Assembly: GCF_037024155.1 (NCBI RefSeq)
Contig: NZ_JAYKTS010000018.1
Span: 1 to 64,000, forward strand
Direction: 5' to 3'
DNA: 64,000 nt
Source: Bacillus sp. 2205SS5-2
GTDB lineage: Bacteria; Bacillota; Bacilli; Bacillales; Bacillaceae_K
The notes below the pieces were generated by a model that saw only the letters and a list, made by a program, of their open reading frames with translations, was not told the DNA's origin and did not search any database. A program made the position numbers and the translations under genes. Shown here piece by piece: positions 16,129 through 25,126 of this stretch; the stretch's first letter is position 1, and each line of letters starts with the position of its first letter.

Positions 16129-18636
16129 ATGCTTGGATTTTTAAACAAAGTTTTTGATAGCAATAAACGCGAATTAAAAAAAGCAGAAAAATTTGCCGAG
16201 GAAATTGATGTGCTAGCGGCAGACATGGAGCGATTAAGCGATGAAGAGCTACGCGGGAAAACGGTCGAATTTAAAGAGCGTTTCCAAAGTGGCGAAACGT
16301 TAGAGGATTTATTAGTCGAAGCGTTTGCGGTTGTCCGTGAAGGGGCCCGTCGTGTTCTTGGTTTATATCCATATTCCGTACAGCTCATTGGTGGGGTTAC
16401 CCTTCATGAAGGGAATATATCTGAAATGAAAACTGGGGAAGGTAAAACCTTAACGGCAACGATGCCTGTTTATTTGAATGCTCTTTCAGGAAAAGGCGTT
16501 CATGTTGTAACCGTGAATGAATATTTAGCCAGTCGTGATGCCGAAGAAATGGGTAATCTCTTTGAATTCCTAGGATTAACGGTAGGGTTGAACTTAAATT
16601 CTTTAACTAAAGAGGAAAAGCGAGAAGCTTATTTAGCTGATATTACATATGGAACGAATAATGAATTTGGTTTTGATTATCTTCGCGACAATATGGTTCT
16701 CTATAGTGAGCATAAAGTACAGCGTCCACTAAATTATGCAGTGATTGATGAAGTCGATTCCATCTTGATTGATGAAGCGCGTACGCCGCTCATTATTTCA
16801 GGGCAAGCCGCTCGTTCGGCACAGTTGTATGTTCAAGCCAATGCGTTTGTGCGGATGTTAAGCAAAGATAGTGATTATACGTATGATGAGAAAACAAAAG
16901 GTGTTCTGTTAACAGAAGACGGTATTTCCAAGGCGGAAAAGGCCTTTAATATTGAAAATTTATTTGATCTAAGTCATGTAAAGCTACTTCATCATATAAA
17001 TCAAGCGTTAAAAGCACATGTCAGCATGCATAATGATGTTGATTATGTTGTGCAAGAGGGCGAAATCGTGATCGTTGATTCATTCACAGGTCGTCTAATG
17101 AAGGGACGCCGATACAGTGATGGCCTTCACCAAGCGATTGAAGCAAAAGAAGGCCTTGAAGTACAAAATGAAAGCATGACAATGGCGACGATTACGTTCC
17201 AAAACTATTTCCGTATGTATGAAAAGCTGGCAGGCATGACCGGTACGGCAAAGACCGAAGAAGAGGAATTTCGTAATATCTACAATATGAATGTTATTGT
17301 GATACCGACGAATAAACCGATTGTTCGTGATGACCGCGCTGATCTGATTTATGCATCGATGGAAGGCAAGTTTCGTGCAGTGGTGGAGGATATTGCCGAA
17401 CGTTTTGAAAAAGGACAGCCGGTATTAGTCGGAACAGTCGCGATTGAAACGTCTGAACTCATTTCCAAGCTTCTTACGAAAAAAGGTGTTCGACATAATG
17501 TATTAAATGCGAAAAATCACGGACGAGAAGCCGAAATTATTTTAGACGCGGGACAGCCTGGAGCCATTACGATAGCGACAAATATGGCGGGTCGTGGAAC
17601 AGACATTAAACTGGGTAAAGGCGTATTAGAATTAGGCGGTTTAGCTGTTATCGGTACAGAGCGTCATGAGTCTCGCCGAATTGATAATCAGCTTCGTGGT
17701 CGTTCAGGTCGTCAAGGGGATCCAGGGGTGACACAATTCTATCTCTCGATGGAGGATGAATTGATGCGCCGATTTGGTTCGGATAATATGAAATCGATGA
17801 TGGCACGCTTAGGGATGGAAGATTCCCAACCGATCCAAAGTAAAATGGTTAGTCGTGCGGTTGAAAGTGCGCAGAAGCGAGTAGAGGGAAATAACTTTGA
17901 TTCTCGTAAACAACTGCTTCAATACGATGATGTTTTACGTCAGCAACGTGAGATTATCTATGCACAACGGAACGAGGTCTTAAATTCAGAAAATCTACGT
18001 GGAATCGTGGAAACGATGCTACGCTCCGTGATCCAAAGACAGGTTGATGCTCATGCATCACTAGCTGAAGATCAGGAAAAATGGAATCTACAAGGATTAG
18101 TAGATTATACAGCCGCGAGTCTCCTTCAAGAAGGCGAGATTACGATTGCTGATTTAACGGGGAAAAATCCAGATGAGATGACGGAATATATTTTCCAAAA
18201 AGTACTCACTCGCTATAACGAGAAAGAAGAAGAGATGTCTTCTGAGCGCATGCGTGAGTTTGAACGAGTTGTACTACTTCGAGCTGTAGATACGAAATGG
18301 ATTGATCATATTGATGCGATGGATCACCTTCGTCAAGGAATTCACTTGCGCGCTTACGGTCAAAATGATCCACTTCGCGAGTATCAAAATGAGGGCTTCA
18401 TCATGTTTGAAGCGATGATTGAAGCAATTGAAGAAGATTCAGCGAGATTGGCTATGAAAGCTCAGATTCGTAACAACCTCCAACGTCAAGAAGTGGCTAA
18501 AGGTCAAGCAGTTAACCCTAAAGAAGGCGATGGAAAAGTCAAAAAACGCCAGCCAGTTCGTAAAGATGAAATCACCGGCCGTAACGATCCATGCCCATGC
18601 GGTAGTGGGAAAAAATATAAAAACTGTCACGGATAA
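16129..18636 (+). CDS. secA: SecA preprotein translocase ATPase
   Basis: Motor of the general secretion pathway; drives unfolded preproteins through SecYEG using ATP. 835 residues, close to the 841 of B. subtilis. Walker A is [11 protein letters not shown], Walker [19 protein letters not shown], helicase motif [12 protein letters not shown], then [14 protein letters not shown]-terminal SEC-C zinc motif ([17 protein letters not shown]) binds SecB-like partners or ribosomes. AAAGGAG lies upstream of the ATG. A strong terminator follows, so in this genome secA is separated from prfB by a 740-bp repeat-filled gap. Confidence 0.98.
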   Translation: MLGFLNKVFDSNKRELKKAEKFAEEIDVLAADMERLSDEELRGKTVEFKERFQSGETLEDLLVEAFAVVREGARRVLGLYPYSVQLIGGVTLHEGNISEMKTGEGKTLTATMPVYLNALSGKGVHVVTVNEYLASRDAEEMGNLFEFLGLTVGLNLNSLTKEEKREAYLADITYGTNNEFGFDYLRDNMVLYSEHKVQRPLNYAVIDEVDSILIDEARTPLIISGQAARSAQLYVQANAFVRMLSKDSDYTYDEKTKGVLLTEDGISKAEKAFNIENLFDLSHVKLLHHINQALKAHVSMHNDVDYVVQEGEIVIVDSFTGRLMKGRRYSDGLHQAIEAKEGLEVQNESMTMATITFQNYFRMYEKLAGMTGTAKTEEEEFRNIYNMNVIVIPTNKPIVRDDRADLIYASMEGKFRAVVEDIAERFEKGQPVLVGTVAIETSELISKLLTKKGVRHNVLNAKNHGREAEIILDAGQPGAITIATNMAGRGTDIKLGKGVLELGGLAVIGTERHESRRIDNQLRGRSGRQGDPGVTQFYLSMEDELMRRFGSDNMKSMMARLGMEDSQPIQSKMVSRAVESAQKRVEGNNFDSRKQLLQYDDVLRQQREIIYAQRNEVLNSENLRGIVETMLRSVIQRQVDAHASLAEDQEKWNLQGLVDYTAASLLQEGEITIADLTGKNPDEMTEYIFQKVLTRYNEKEEEMSSERMREFERVVLLRAVDTKWIDHIDAMDHLRQGIHLRAYGQNDPLREYQNEGFIMFEAMIEAIEEDSARLAMKAQIRNNLQRQEVAKGQAVNPKEGDGKVKKRQPVRKDEITGRNDPCPCGSGKKYKNCHG

Positions 18637-18642
18637 GACCGC

Positions 18643-18683
18643 GTATGGTGTTTGGCTACGAGCCAAGCACCATACTGGTTTTT
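18643..18683 (+). terminator. Strong terminator after secA
   Basis: Perfect 15-bp stem GTATGGTGTTTGGCT / AGCCAAGCACCATAC with a 3-base loop, then TGGTTTTTG. Confidence 0.9.
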
Positions 18684-18701
18684 GATAAGACTGTTTTACT
18701 A

Positions 18702-18778
18702 GGCTATTTTCGCATAGTTTGTTGCTTTCGAACTAGTCTGTAAACGGTGATATAGCCACAATGTATGCGAAAAGAGCC
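18702..18778. repeat. Intergenic repeat, 77-bp copy
   Basis: GGCTATTTTCGCATAGTTTG at the left and GCCACAATGTATGCGAAAAG then AGCC at the right form long imperfect inverted repeats; the central core of the 160-bp form is missing. Flanking 8-mers TTTTACTA and TTTCACAA match at 6 of 8. Confidence 0.65.
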
Positions 18779-18936
18779 TTTCACAAAGATTGTGATTTTT
18801 TGAATTTGCCCTCCTATCGTGATGGAGATTGACTTTGGGTATCTTTTTGCATCTTTTTTAATCTGAGATGAGGAAAGAATAGAGCGTTTCCATCCGTTTT
18901 TTGTATGCTAGAACAATAAAGTATGCGAAAAGAGCC
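18779..18936. repeat. Intergenic repeat, 158-bp copy, alternative core
   Basis: Abuts the preceding copy. The core (TCCTATCGTGATGGAGATTG ... CATCCGTTTTTTGTATGCTA) matches that of the copy at 39572-39731 rather than the common 160-bp core. The right end is GTATGCGAAAAGAGCC. Confidence 0.6.
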
Positions 18937-19095
18937 TTTGATAAAGACTTCTTTCGCACGCGCGGTTACTAGAGGATAAGGTCCTCCAATTTTTCAGTGA
19001 TTTTGATCAAAAAATGCCCACATTCGATTATTTTTACGGTAAATACACTGTTGCGGAAAACAAGGATTTTTCCCGATTCAGCTTTTATCAAGTAA
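18937..19095. repeat. Divergent repeat copy
   Basis: The interior GGTCCTCCAATTTTTCAGTG followed by ATCAAAAAATGCCC resembles the reversed canonical core (CCTCCATTTCACGGTGATT ... ATGCCCCG). The ends are eroded. It fills the gap between two better copies. Confidence 0.35.
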
Positions 19096-19255
19096 GGCCC
19101 TTTCGTATAGATGGTTGCTATCTAGTCTAAATTTAGATGGAATCCACCGTTTTGTAGGTGATTCACATCAAAAAAAGCGAAAAAATGCCCCGAAACAAAG
19201 CTATATCACCGTTCATAGACGGGTACGGTAAGCAACAAACATTGTGAAAATAGCC
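19096..19255. repeat. Intergenic repeat, 160-bp copy (reversed)
   Basis: Begins GGCCCTTTCGTATAGATG and ends AGCAACAAACATTGTGAAAA then TAGCC. The core ATGCCCCGAAACAAAGCTAT then ATCACCGTTCATAGAC is the reverse of the canonical form. It is the last of four copies between secA and prfB, ending 124 bp before prfB. Confidence 0.65.
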
Positions 19256-19379
19256 AAAAAGTAAATAGGAACAGTGAAAAAATGGGTTCGGTGGCTAAAT
19301 ACAGGATTTCTTAAGAAAAATGACTTTCCAAGAGAGGCCAGGAAAGTCTCGGTATAAAATAAATCAAGAGGTGATTGCA

Positions 19380-20481
19380 ATGGAACTAGCAGAAATGAGA
19401 GCAGAATTAGAAAATACAGCAAAAAAATTAGCGGACTTTAGGGGGTCTCTTTGACCTCGAAAACAAAGAAGCTCGAATTGCTGAATTAGATGAAGAAATG
19501 GTTGATCCAAATTTTTGGAACGATCAACAAGCCGCTCAAGGTGTTATTAATGAGGTGAACGGGCTTAAGGAACTCGTAAATGAGTACAATGAGTTGCAAG
19601 AAACACATGAAAACCTAGAAGTAACATACGAACTTGTAAAAGAAGAAGACGATGCCGAATTACAAGCGGAGCTTGAATCGGAGTTGGTAGAGTTAGTAGA
19701 ACGATTGAGTACCTTTGAGCTACAGCTTCTCTTAAGTGAACAGTATGATAAAAATAACGCCATTTTAGAACTTCATCCTGGTGCAGGCGGGACAGAGTCT
19801 CAAGATTGGGGTTCCATGCTACTGCGAATGTATACGCGTTGGGCAGAGAAACGGGGCTTTAAGGTGGAAACGTTGGATTATCTTCCAGGGGATGAGGCGG
19901 GCATCAAAAGTGTGACGCTTCTTATTAAGGGGCATAACGCTTACGGCTATTTAAAAGCGGAAAAAGGGGTCCATCGTCTCGTGCGGATTTCGCCGTTTGA
20001 CTCATCGGGTCGCCGTCATACGTCTTTTGCTTCATGTGAAGTTGTGCCGGAATTTAATGATGAAATTGAAATTGATATTCGAACCGAAGATTTGAAAATT
20101 GACACCTATCGTGCGAGTGGGGCAGGAGGACAGCATATCAATACGACTGATTCAGCGGTCCGTATTACGCATCTTCCAACAAATATAGTTGTGACGTGTC
20201 AATCGGAGCGCTCACAAATAAAAAACCGCGATCATGCGATGAAGATGTTAAAAGCAAAGTTGTACCAAAAGAAAATCGAGGAGCAGCAAGAACAGCTTCT
20301 TGAAATTCGTGGGGAACAAAAAGAAATCGGTTGGGGAAGCCAAATTCGTTCGTATGTATTTCATCCCTATTCAATGGTAAAGGACCACCGGACGAATGCC
20401 GAAATGGGAAATGTCCATGCGGTAATGGACGGTGATCTTGACTTGTTTATTAATTCGTATTTGCGTTCACGAATTAACTAA
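19380..20481 (+). CDS. prfB: Peptide chain release factor 2 (programmed +1 frameshift)
   Basis: RF2 recognises UAA and UGA and triggers peptide release. The gene is joined 19380-19451 and 19453-20481, giving about 366 residues. The short first frame ([20 protein letters not shown] then RGSL) ends at an in-frame TGA (19452-19454). The internal Shine-Dalgarno-like AGGGGG (19440-19445) and slippery CTT-TGA are the classic autoregulatory site: low RF2 lets the ribosome shift +1 and read [16 protein letters not shown]. The GGQ catalytic loop is present ([19 protein letters not shown]). It is not a pseudogene. An AGAGGTG site precedes the ATG. Confidence 0.97.
19440..19455 (+). promoter_or_regulatory. 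prfB programmed frameshift site
   Basis: AGGGGG, three bases, CTT then TGA, C: the conserved RF2 recoding signal. The skipped base is the T at 19452. Confidence 0.95.
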
Positions 20482-20498
20482 TTGAATCATTCAAAAAG

Positions 20499-20522
20499 CT
20501 GGCGATTACCGTCAGTTTTTTT
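20499..20522 (+). terminator. Terminator after prfB
   Basis: Stem CTGGCG / CGTCAG (one G-U pair) with a 5-base loop followed by seven T. Confidence 0.65.
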
Positions 20523-20524
20523 AC

Positions 20525-20562
20525 TGCGCGGAATCACGGTGGGGTAACCGTCCCTTCACCGC
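20525..20562. repeat. GC-rich nested inverted repeat
   Basis: CGCGG ... CCGCG encloses ACGGT / ACCGT around GGGGTA. It stands out from the AT-rich intergenic DNA around it. It lies about 100 bp before the YitT gene; purpose unknown. Confidence 0.4.
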
Positions 20563-20664
20563 GGTATAGCAGTGTTATTTACAGTCATTTTTCGACATGA
20601 TATACTCCTTAACGGCATGTTTTCGGAGAAATTACACATACTGTTAAGAAAGGGAGTTAACTAG

Positions 20665-21540
20665 ATGGTGAAGAGTAATAAGCGAAGACGCGGAGAGCCC
20701 GCAAATCCGTTTTTAGATAAATTATTTGAATATTTGGCCGTGATCAGTGGTTCGGTAATTGTCGCGATTACGTTTAATGTTTTTTTATTACCAAATGAGG
20801 TGGCGTCAGGCGGAGTAAGCGGTATTTCTACGATTTTAAAGGGACTACTGAATTGGGAGCCAGCTTACGTTCAATGGGCGTTAAATATCCCCCTCTTTAT
20901 TGCCGGTCTTATTTTTCTTGGATTTCAATTTGGTATTAAAACAGCGGTCGGTACAATATTTTTACCTCTTGTTGTTTTTTTAACTAAAGATTGGGACCCT
21001 TGGACATTAGATCCTCTACTAGGGGCGCTTTTTGGAGGGATTGGGGTTGGCCTTGGTCTTGGGATTGTGTTCAGAGGAAAAGCTTCGACAGGTGGAACGG
21101 ACTTAGCTGCACAAATTATTAATAAATACACGGGTTTATCGCTAGGTACTTGTGTCGCATTAATCGATGGATTAATTGTGTTGTCAGCTGCACTTGTTTT
21201 TGATATCGAAAGAGGCTTATATGCGATGATAGGCTTGTACGTGACAAGCAAAACGATTGATTTAGTACAAGTGGGCATCGGTCGTTCCAAAATGACGTTA
21301 ATCATCACTAATCGTCAAGAGGAAATTCGTGATGGTATTTTGAATAAAATTGACCGTGGTGTGACAAAACTATCAGCATACGGTGGTTATACCGATGATG
21401 AACGACCGATTTTAATGTGTGTCGTCGATCAGACGGAATTCACAAAATTGAAACAACTAGTCAAAAGCATTGATCCAACGGCTTTTATCGTCGTTACAGA
21501 CTCTTCGGAAGTTGTCGGCGAGGGTTTCAAACGGGTGTAA
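20665..21540 (+). CDS. YitT family membrane protein (YvjA-like)
   Basis: Integral membrane protein of the YitT/DUF161 family with a C-terminal DUF2179 domain; function not established. 291 residues. Five to six hydrophobic segments lie between about residues 25 and 195 (IVAITFNVFLLPNEVASGGV, GLGLGIVFRGKASTGGTDLA). The soluble C-terminus starts near MTLIITNRQEEIRDGIL and ends FIVVTDSSEVVGEGFKRV. AAGGGAG lies upstream of the ATG. Placement between prfB and cccB equals that of B. subtilis yvjA. Confidence 0.9.
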   Translation: MVKSNKRRRGEPANPFLDKLFEYLAVISGSVIVAITFNVFLLPNEVASGGVSGISTILKGLLNWEPAYVQWALNIPLFIAGLIFLGFQFGIKTAVGTIFLPLVVFLTKDWDPWTLDPLLGALFGGIGVGLGLGIVFRGKASTGGTDLAAQIINKYTGLSLGTCVALIDGLIVLSAALVFDIERGLYAMIGLYVTSKTIDLVQVGIGRSKMTLIITNRQEEIRDGILNKIDRGVTKLSAYGGYTDDERPILMCVVDQTEFTKLKQLVKSIDPTAFIVVTDSSEVVGEGFKRV

Positions 21541-21592
21541 ACTTGGTATAATATATACGTAATTCTACTTTTTCCCAAAGGGGGAGTAATTT

Positions 21593-21949
21593 ATGAAGAA
21601 AAAACTTTTTGCATTAATGCTTGGAACTTCACTCGTGCTGGCTGCATGTGGTGGTGATGATGGAACAACAGGTACGGAAACAGACAAAAACGAAACAACA
21701 GAAGAAACGACAGATTCAACCGTTGCCACAAACGTCGATGTTGAAAAAATCGTCGATCAAAAATGTGCATCTTGTCATGGTGGAAACCTGGAAGGTGGAT
21801 TTGGGCCAAAACTTGATAACATCGGATCTTCACTTAGTAAAGAGGAAATCTTAAGCATTATTAATAATGGCGAAGGCCAAATGCCAAAAGAAATCATCAA
21901 GGGCGAAGAAGCAGAAGCTGTCGCAGAATGGTTAGCAAACAAAAAGTAA
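21593..21949 (+). CDS. cccB: Cytochrome c551 lipoprotein
   Basis: Membrane-anchored electron carrier that passes electrons toward the terminal oxidase on the outer face of the membrane. 118 residues. Lipoprotein signal peptide with lipobox LAAC (Cys19), then an acidic Thr/Glu linker. Class I cytochrome c domain with CASCH heme attachment and an axial Met in GEGQMP. GGGGGAG lies upstream of the ATG. It ends in its own terminator and matches the position of B. subtilis cccB. Confidence 0.95.
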   Translation: MKKKLFALMLGTSLVLAACGGDDGTTGTETDKNETTEETTDSTVATNVDVEKIVDQKCASCHGGNLEGGFGPKLDNIGSSLSKEEILSIINNGEGQMPKEIIKGEEAEAVAEWLANKK

Positions 21950-21955
21950 CAGTTG

Positions 21956-21984
21956 AGAACAAGGTGTATGCCTTGTTCTTTTTC
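21956..21984 (+). terminator. Terminator after cccB
   Basis: GAACAAGG / CCTTGTTC stem, 6-base loop, then TTTTTC. Confidence 0.85.
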
Positions 21985-21987
21985 AAC

Positions 21988-22061
21988 GGCTCTTTCGTAA
22001 CCATTGTTGCAACTTGATCTAATTTTGCTGGAATACCCATTTTTCTAGTGTTTTTCATCAA
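21988..22061. repeat. Truncated repeat copy, cut by the next
   Basis: GGCTCTTTCGTAACCATTGT then TGCAACTTGATCTAATTTTG follows the reversed canonical left half and stops at TTTTTCATCA, where the next complete copy begins. Confidence 0.5.
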
Positions 22062-22222
22062 GGCTCTTTTCGTATTTATAGTTGTTATTTAATCTAACAT
22101 CAGATGAAATCCTCCCTTTTGCTGTTGGTTTACATCAAAAACAGACGAAAAGATGCCCCGAAACGAAGATATATCACCGTTTATAGACTGAATCGAAAGC
22201 AATAAACTTTGCAGAAATAGCC
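22062..22222. repeat. Intergenic repeat, 161-bp copy (reversed)
   Basis: Begins GGCTCTTTTCGTATTTATAG and ends AAAGCAATAAACTTTGCAGA then AATAGCC. The core ATGCCCCGAAACGAAGATAT then ATCACCGTTTATAGAC is canonical. No convincing target duplication; it appears inserted in the preceding copy. Confidence 0.65.
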
Positions 22223-22289
22223 ATTTAAAAGACAAGGAAGTATATAATCTTGTTCTACCACCGCCTTTTGGTTGTGGTATTTTTCTATT

Positions 22290-22500
22290 ATGGAAACAAA
22301 TGATTTTAAACGAATCTTCTTTGAGTATCATGAACACTGTGAGGTATTCAAGTGGATCACAGGGTAAAAATCTGTCCAAGCTACCTGTTCGTGATGAAAA
22401 ATGGAAGATAATTGCTGCTTACCTGGCTATTAATGTTGCACAAGCAATTCCTCACCTTCCTTTTCGTAAAAATCCATCGAATTAAATGAAAAATAACAGA
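22290..22500 (+). pseudogene. Decayed 5' end of a zinc-binding-domain transposase (IS91-like?)
   Basis: ATG at 22290 followed by METNDFKRIFFEYHEHCEVF and a stop at 22365, then KSVQAT and KMEDNCCLPGY in the same frame after further stops. The pattern resembles the N-terminus of IS91-type transposases with a zinc-binding domain (FKxIFFExHxHWExF, then KIRP...EVEKFxDCGD). A second, independently decayed copy of the same DNA occurs at 34081. No catalytic part is present. Identification is from remembered consensus. Confidence 0.4.
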
Positions 22501-22567
22501 GACAGTTATATATATGAGAAAAAGCATTCGTTTCCGAAATGGGGGATCGTTTAAATATGTCTAATAG

Positions 22568-22666
22568 TAGGACGCAAAAACAGATGAAAAGAAGCCTCGA
22601 AACAGAGCTAAATCCTTATTTATAAACTGACTAGTTCGAAAAGCAGTAAACTTTGCGAAAATAGCT
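22568..22666. repeat. Partial intergenic repeat (reversed)
   Basis: AAGAAGCCTCGAAACAGAGC, then TTATTTATAAACTGACTAGT and TTCGAAAAGCAGTAAACTTT followed by GCGAAAATAGC match the right two thirds of a reversed copy; the other end is lost. Confidence 0.5.
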
Positions 22667-23532
22667 TTTAAATATACTGTTCGACGATTACCTTCATTTT
22701 TTCTGTAATTATCTTGCGGAAAATGCGGTAGATACAGCAAGTCCTATTTATTAAGGTACATAAATTGCTTCCAAAAGAGCCTTGTTAGTGGTGTTTTCAA
22801 TTTCAAGTGGTTATGGGATACCCTCTAAAGTCATACGAGGTATGTTCCCAATAAACTCCTATTATGATAAGCTAAGTTAACAGCTTATTGAAAAAAGTGC
22901 GATGAAATAACGATATAAAGCAAATTTAGTTATACAAGCGAGAGATGACTTAAAAGATTATTTATCCAAATCGGTAGGTAAGTATTTGTAGAAGACTTGT
23001 TTGGTCTTTGGTCGTTTGATCAATGTCCCAAACAAAGTAAAAAAGTCTCCCTATGACAATAGTTCTGATTCAGCATTTGTTCCTCACTGCTGAACGAACG
23101 GCCTTCACTATTTGGGTTATCTAGTTATAAAGTATGATATATTTGTAGTTAACATTAATTTAATAGTCCGATAGAACTTAGTACCTCCTTGTGTTTCTTC
23201 AAGTAAATAATCCCTATTCGACAAAAACCCACACATGGTAAAAATTAACATGGAAATCACCTACCCCCTACATTAATATGTAATAGGCAACGATATTATC
23301 GTAAAAACGTAATTTAACAGAATGAAAGCTGTATTGGTCAAGTATTGCAACTTCTTTTCACTCCTTTTCAAAAATGAAAAGAAACTGTAATACAAATATC
23401 CATGACCTCATAAAAGACTGATGCTATAATGAAATGTGGGCAAATTTCGAGTCGATTTGACAAAAGCCCATAACCACCGAAATATGAGACTATTTTAATA
23501 GTTATCCAATAAACAAATTAGGTGATTACTAG
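22667..23532. other. Long AT-rich gap before ftsE, no gene seen
   Basis: About 870 bp without an open frame longer than a few dozen codons in a plausible context. Short coding-like stretches (around 22930-22990, RDDLKDYLSKSVGKYL) are not recognised and may be decayed gene fragments. The ftsE promoter should lie near the 3' end, but I cannot assign it with confidence. Confidence 0.4.
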
Positions 23533-24219
23533 ATGATTAAAATGAACAAAGTGTATAAAGAATATCGAAATGGCATTATTGCAGCCAATGGAATTGATAT
23601 TGAAATAAAGCAAGGTGAGTTTATTTATGTGGTAGGGCCTAGTGGTGCCGGTAAATCTACCTTTATAAAATTGATGTATCGTGAAGAGAAACCGACTTCG
23701 GGTGAAGTTATTATTAATGGAATAGACACGGGAACTTTGAAAAATCATCGTGTTCCATACTTGAGACGAAGTATGGGTGTTGTATTCCAAGACTTTAAAT
23801 TGCTTCCTTCGTTAACAGTCTATGAAAATGTTGCATTTGCTTTGGAAGTAATCGAGGAATCGTCTTCGGTTATAAAAAAGAAAGTACTAGAAGTATTAGA
23901 ATTAGTTGGCTTAAAGCATAAAGCTAGAATGTTACCAAATGAGCTTTCAGGTGGAGAACAACAGCGTGTTTCGATTGCCCGTTCGATTGTTAACACTCCA
24001 AAGCTAGTGATTGCTGATGAACCGACAGGAAACTTAGATCCGGAAACTTCTTGGGAAATTATGAACCTTTTTGAAGAAATCAATACGCGAGGAACGACGA
24101 TCATTATGGCAACCCATAATCGTGAAATTGTAAATGCTATTCGTCATCGAGTCATCGCAATTGAAAATGGCAGAATCGTTCGAGACGAACAACGAGGTGA
24201 TTACGGCTATGAAAATTAA
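23533..24219 (+). CDS. ftsE: FtsE cell-division ABC ATPase
   Basis: ATPase of the FtsEX complex that controls peptidoglycan hydrolases during elongation or division (and, in Bacillus, entry into sporulation). 228 residues. Walker A GPSGAGKST, ABC signature LSGGEQQR, Walker B LVIADEPTGNLDP and the H-loop ATHN are intact. It starts with AGGTGATT upstream. Its end overlaps ftsX by 11 bases, the usual coupling. Confidence 0.97.
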   Translation: MIKMNKVYKEYRNGIIAANGIDIEIKQGEFIYVVGPSGAGKSTFIKLMYREEKPTSGEVIINGIDTGTLKNHRVPYLRRSMGVVFQDFKLLPSLTVYENVAFALEVIEESSSVIKKKVLEVLELVGLKHKARMLPNELSGGEQQRVSIARSIVNTPKLVIADEPTGNLDPETSWEIMNLFEEINTRGTTIIMATHNREIVNAIRHRVIAIENGRIVRDEQRGDYGYEN

Positions 24220-25093
24220 TACCATTCTACGGCACTTTCGCGAGAGCTTAAAAAATATCGTTCGGAATAGTTGGATGACATTCGCTTCCGCAAGTGCTGT
24301 AACTGTGACGCTATTACTTGTTGGCGTCTTTGTTGTTCTCATGCTAAATATGAATAAAATTGCTTCAGATATTGAGAATGATGTTGAAATTAAAGTGTAT
24401 CTTACCCTAGAGGCCGATCAGGAAGCCATCCAATTAGCCCAAGAAAAGATTACGAGGCTAGCGGGTGTTGAAAACGTTGAATTCTCATCTAAAGAGAGCG
24501 AACTGAAAAACCTGATCGATGATGTTGGAGACGAATTTGGGATTTTTGAACAAGAAAACCCTTTATATAACGCTTTTATTGTGAAAGCAGAAACACCGCA
24601 AGACACAAGAAACATTACCAGCCAAATAAAAAAACTAGAGAATGTTCAAGACGCGGTCTATGGAGAATCTAAAATTGAAAAACTGTTTACGTTCTTCAAA
24701 ATTAGCCGGAATGTCGGCTTAGTACTAATAATTGGTTTATTATTTACAGCGATGTTTTTAATTTCTAATACGATAAAAATTACGATAGTTGCTCGTCGTC
24801 GTGAAATAGAAATTATGAAACTAGTTGGCGCAACGAATTGGTTTGTCCGTTGGCCGTTTATATTAGAAGGACTATGGCTTGGAATTCTTGGATCGATTAT
24901 ACCAATTGTTCTTGTATCATCCGGTTATTACTATGCTTATGACTATATTGAACCAAAACTACAAAACTATTTTTTCTCACTATTAGAGATGACTCCGTTT
25001 ATTTATCAAGTCAATATTCTGATTCTATTAATGGGCTGTTTAATTGGTGTCTGGGGAAGTATGATGTCTGTTCGTAAATTCTTAAAAATATAG
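24209..25093 (+). CDS. ftsX: FtsX cell-division membrane protein
   Basis: Membrane partner of FtsE that transmits ATP hydrolysis to an extracellular hydrolase. 294 residues, as in B. subtilis. Start MKINTILRHFRESLKNIVRN; TM1 near residues 25-45 (SASAVTVTLLLVGVFVVLML). An extracellular domain of about 120 residues follows, then three C-terminal TM segments (VLIIGLLFTAMFLISNTIKI, LGILGSIIPIVLVSSGYYY, VNILILLMGCLIGVWG). The start at 24209 has AGGTG and overlaps ftsE. The next gene encodes an extracellular coiled-coil peptidase, the likely effector. Confidence 0.96.
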   Translation: MKINTILRHFRESLKNIVRNSWMTFASASAVTVTLLLVGVFVVLMLNMNKIASDIENDVEIKVYLTLEADQEAIQLAQEKITRLAGVENVEFSSKESELKNLIDDVGDEFGIFEQENPLYNAFIVKAETPQDTRNITSQIKKLENVQDAVYGESKIEKLFTFFKISRNVGLVLIIGLLFTAMFLISNTIKITIVARRREIEIMKLVGATNWFVRWPFILEGLWLGILGSIIPIVLVSSGYYYAYDYIEPKLQNYFFSLLEMTPFIYQVNILILLMGCLIGVWGSMMSVRKFLKI

Positions 25094-25126
25094 AACTGAA
25101 GTTCAGGAGTGAAAGGGGTTTGCATC

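Noticed and set aside
18637-19380. CRISPR array behind secA
   Set aside because: The repeats are long, in both orientations, variable in length and without regular spacers or cas genes.
19380-19454. Premature TGA in prfB taken as a frameshift mutation
   Set aside because: The AGGGGG spacer and CTT-TGA context are the conserved programmed frameshift signal of RF2.
22300-22485. 61-codon open frame as a small protein
   Set aside because: Another frame of the same DNA aligns with the remnant at 34081 and resembles a transposase start, so this frame is accidental.
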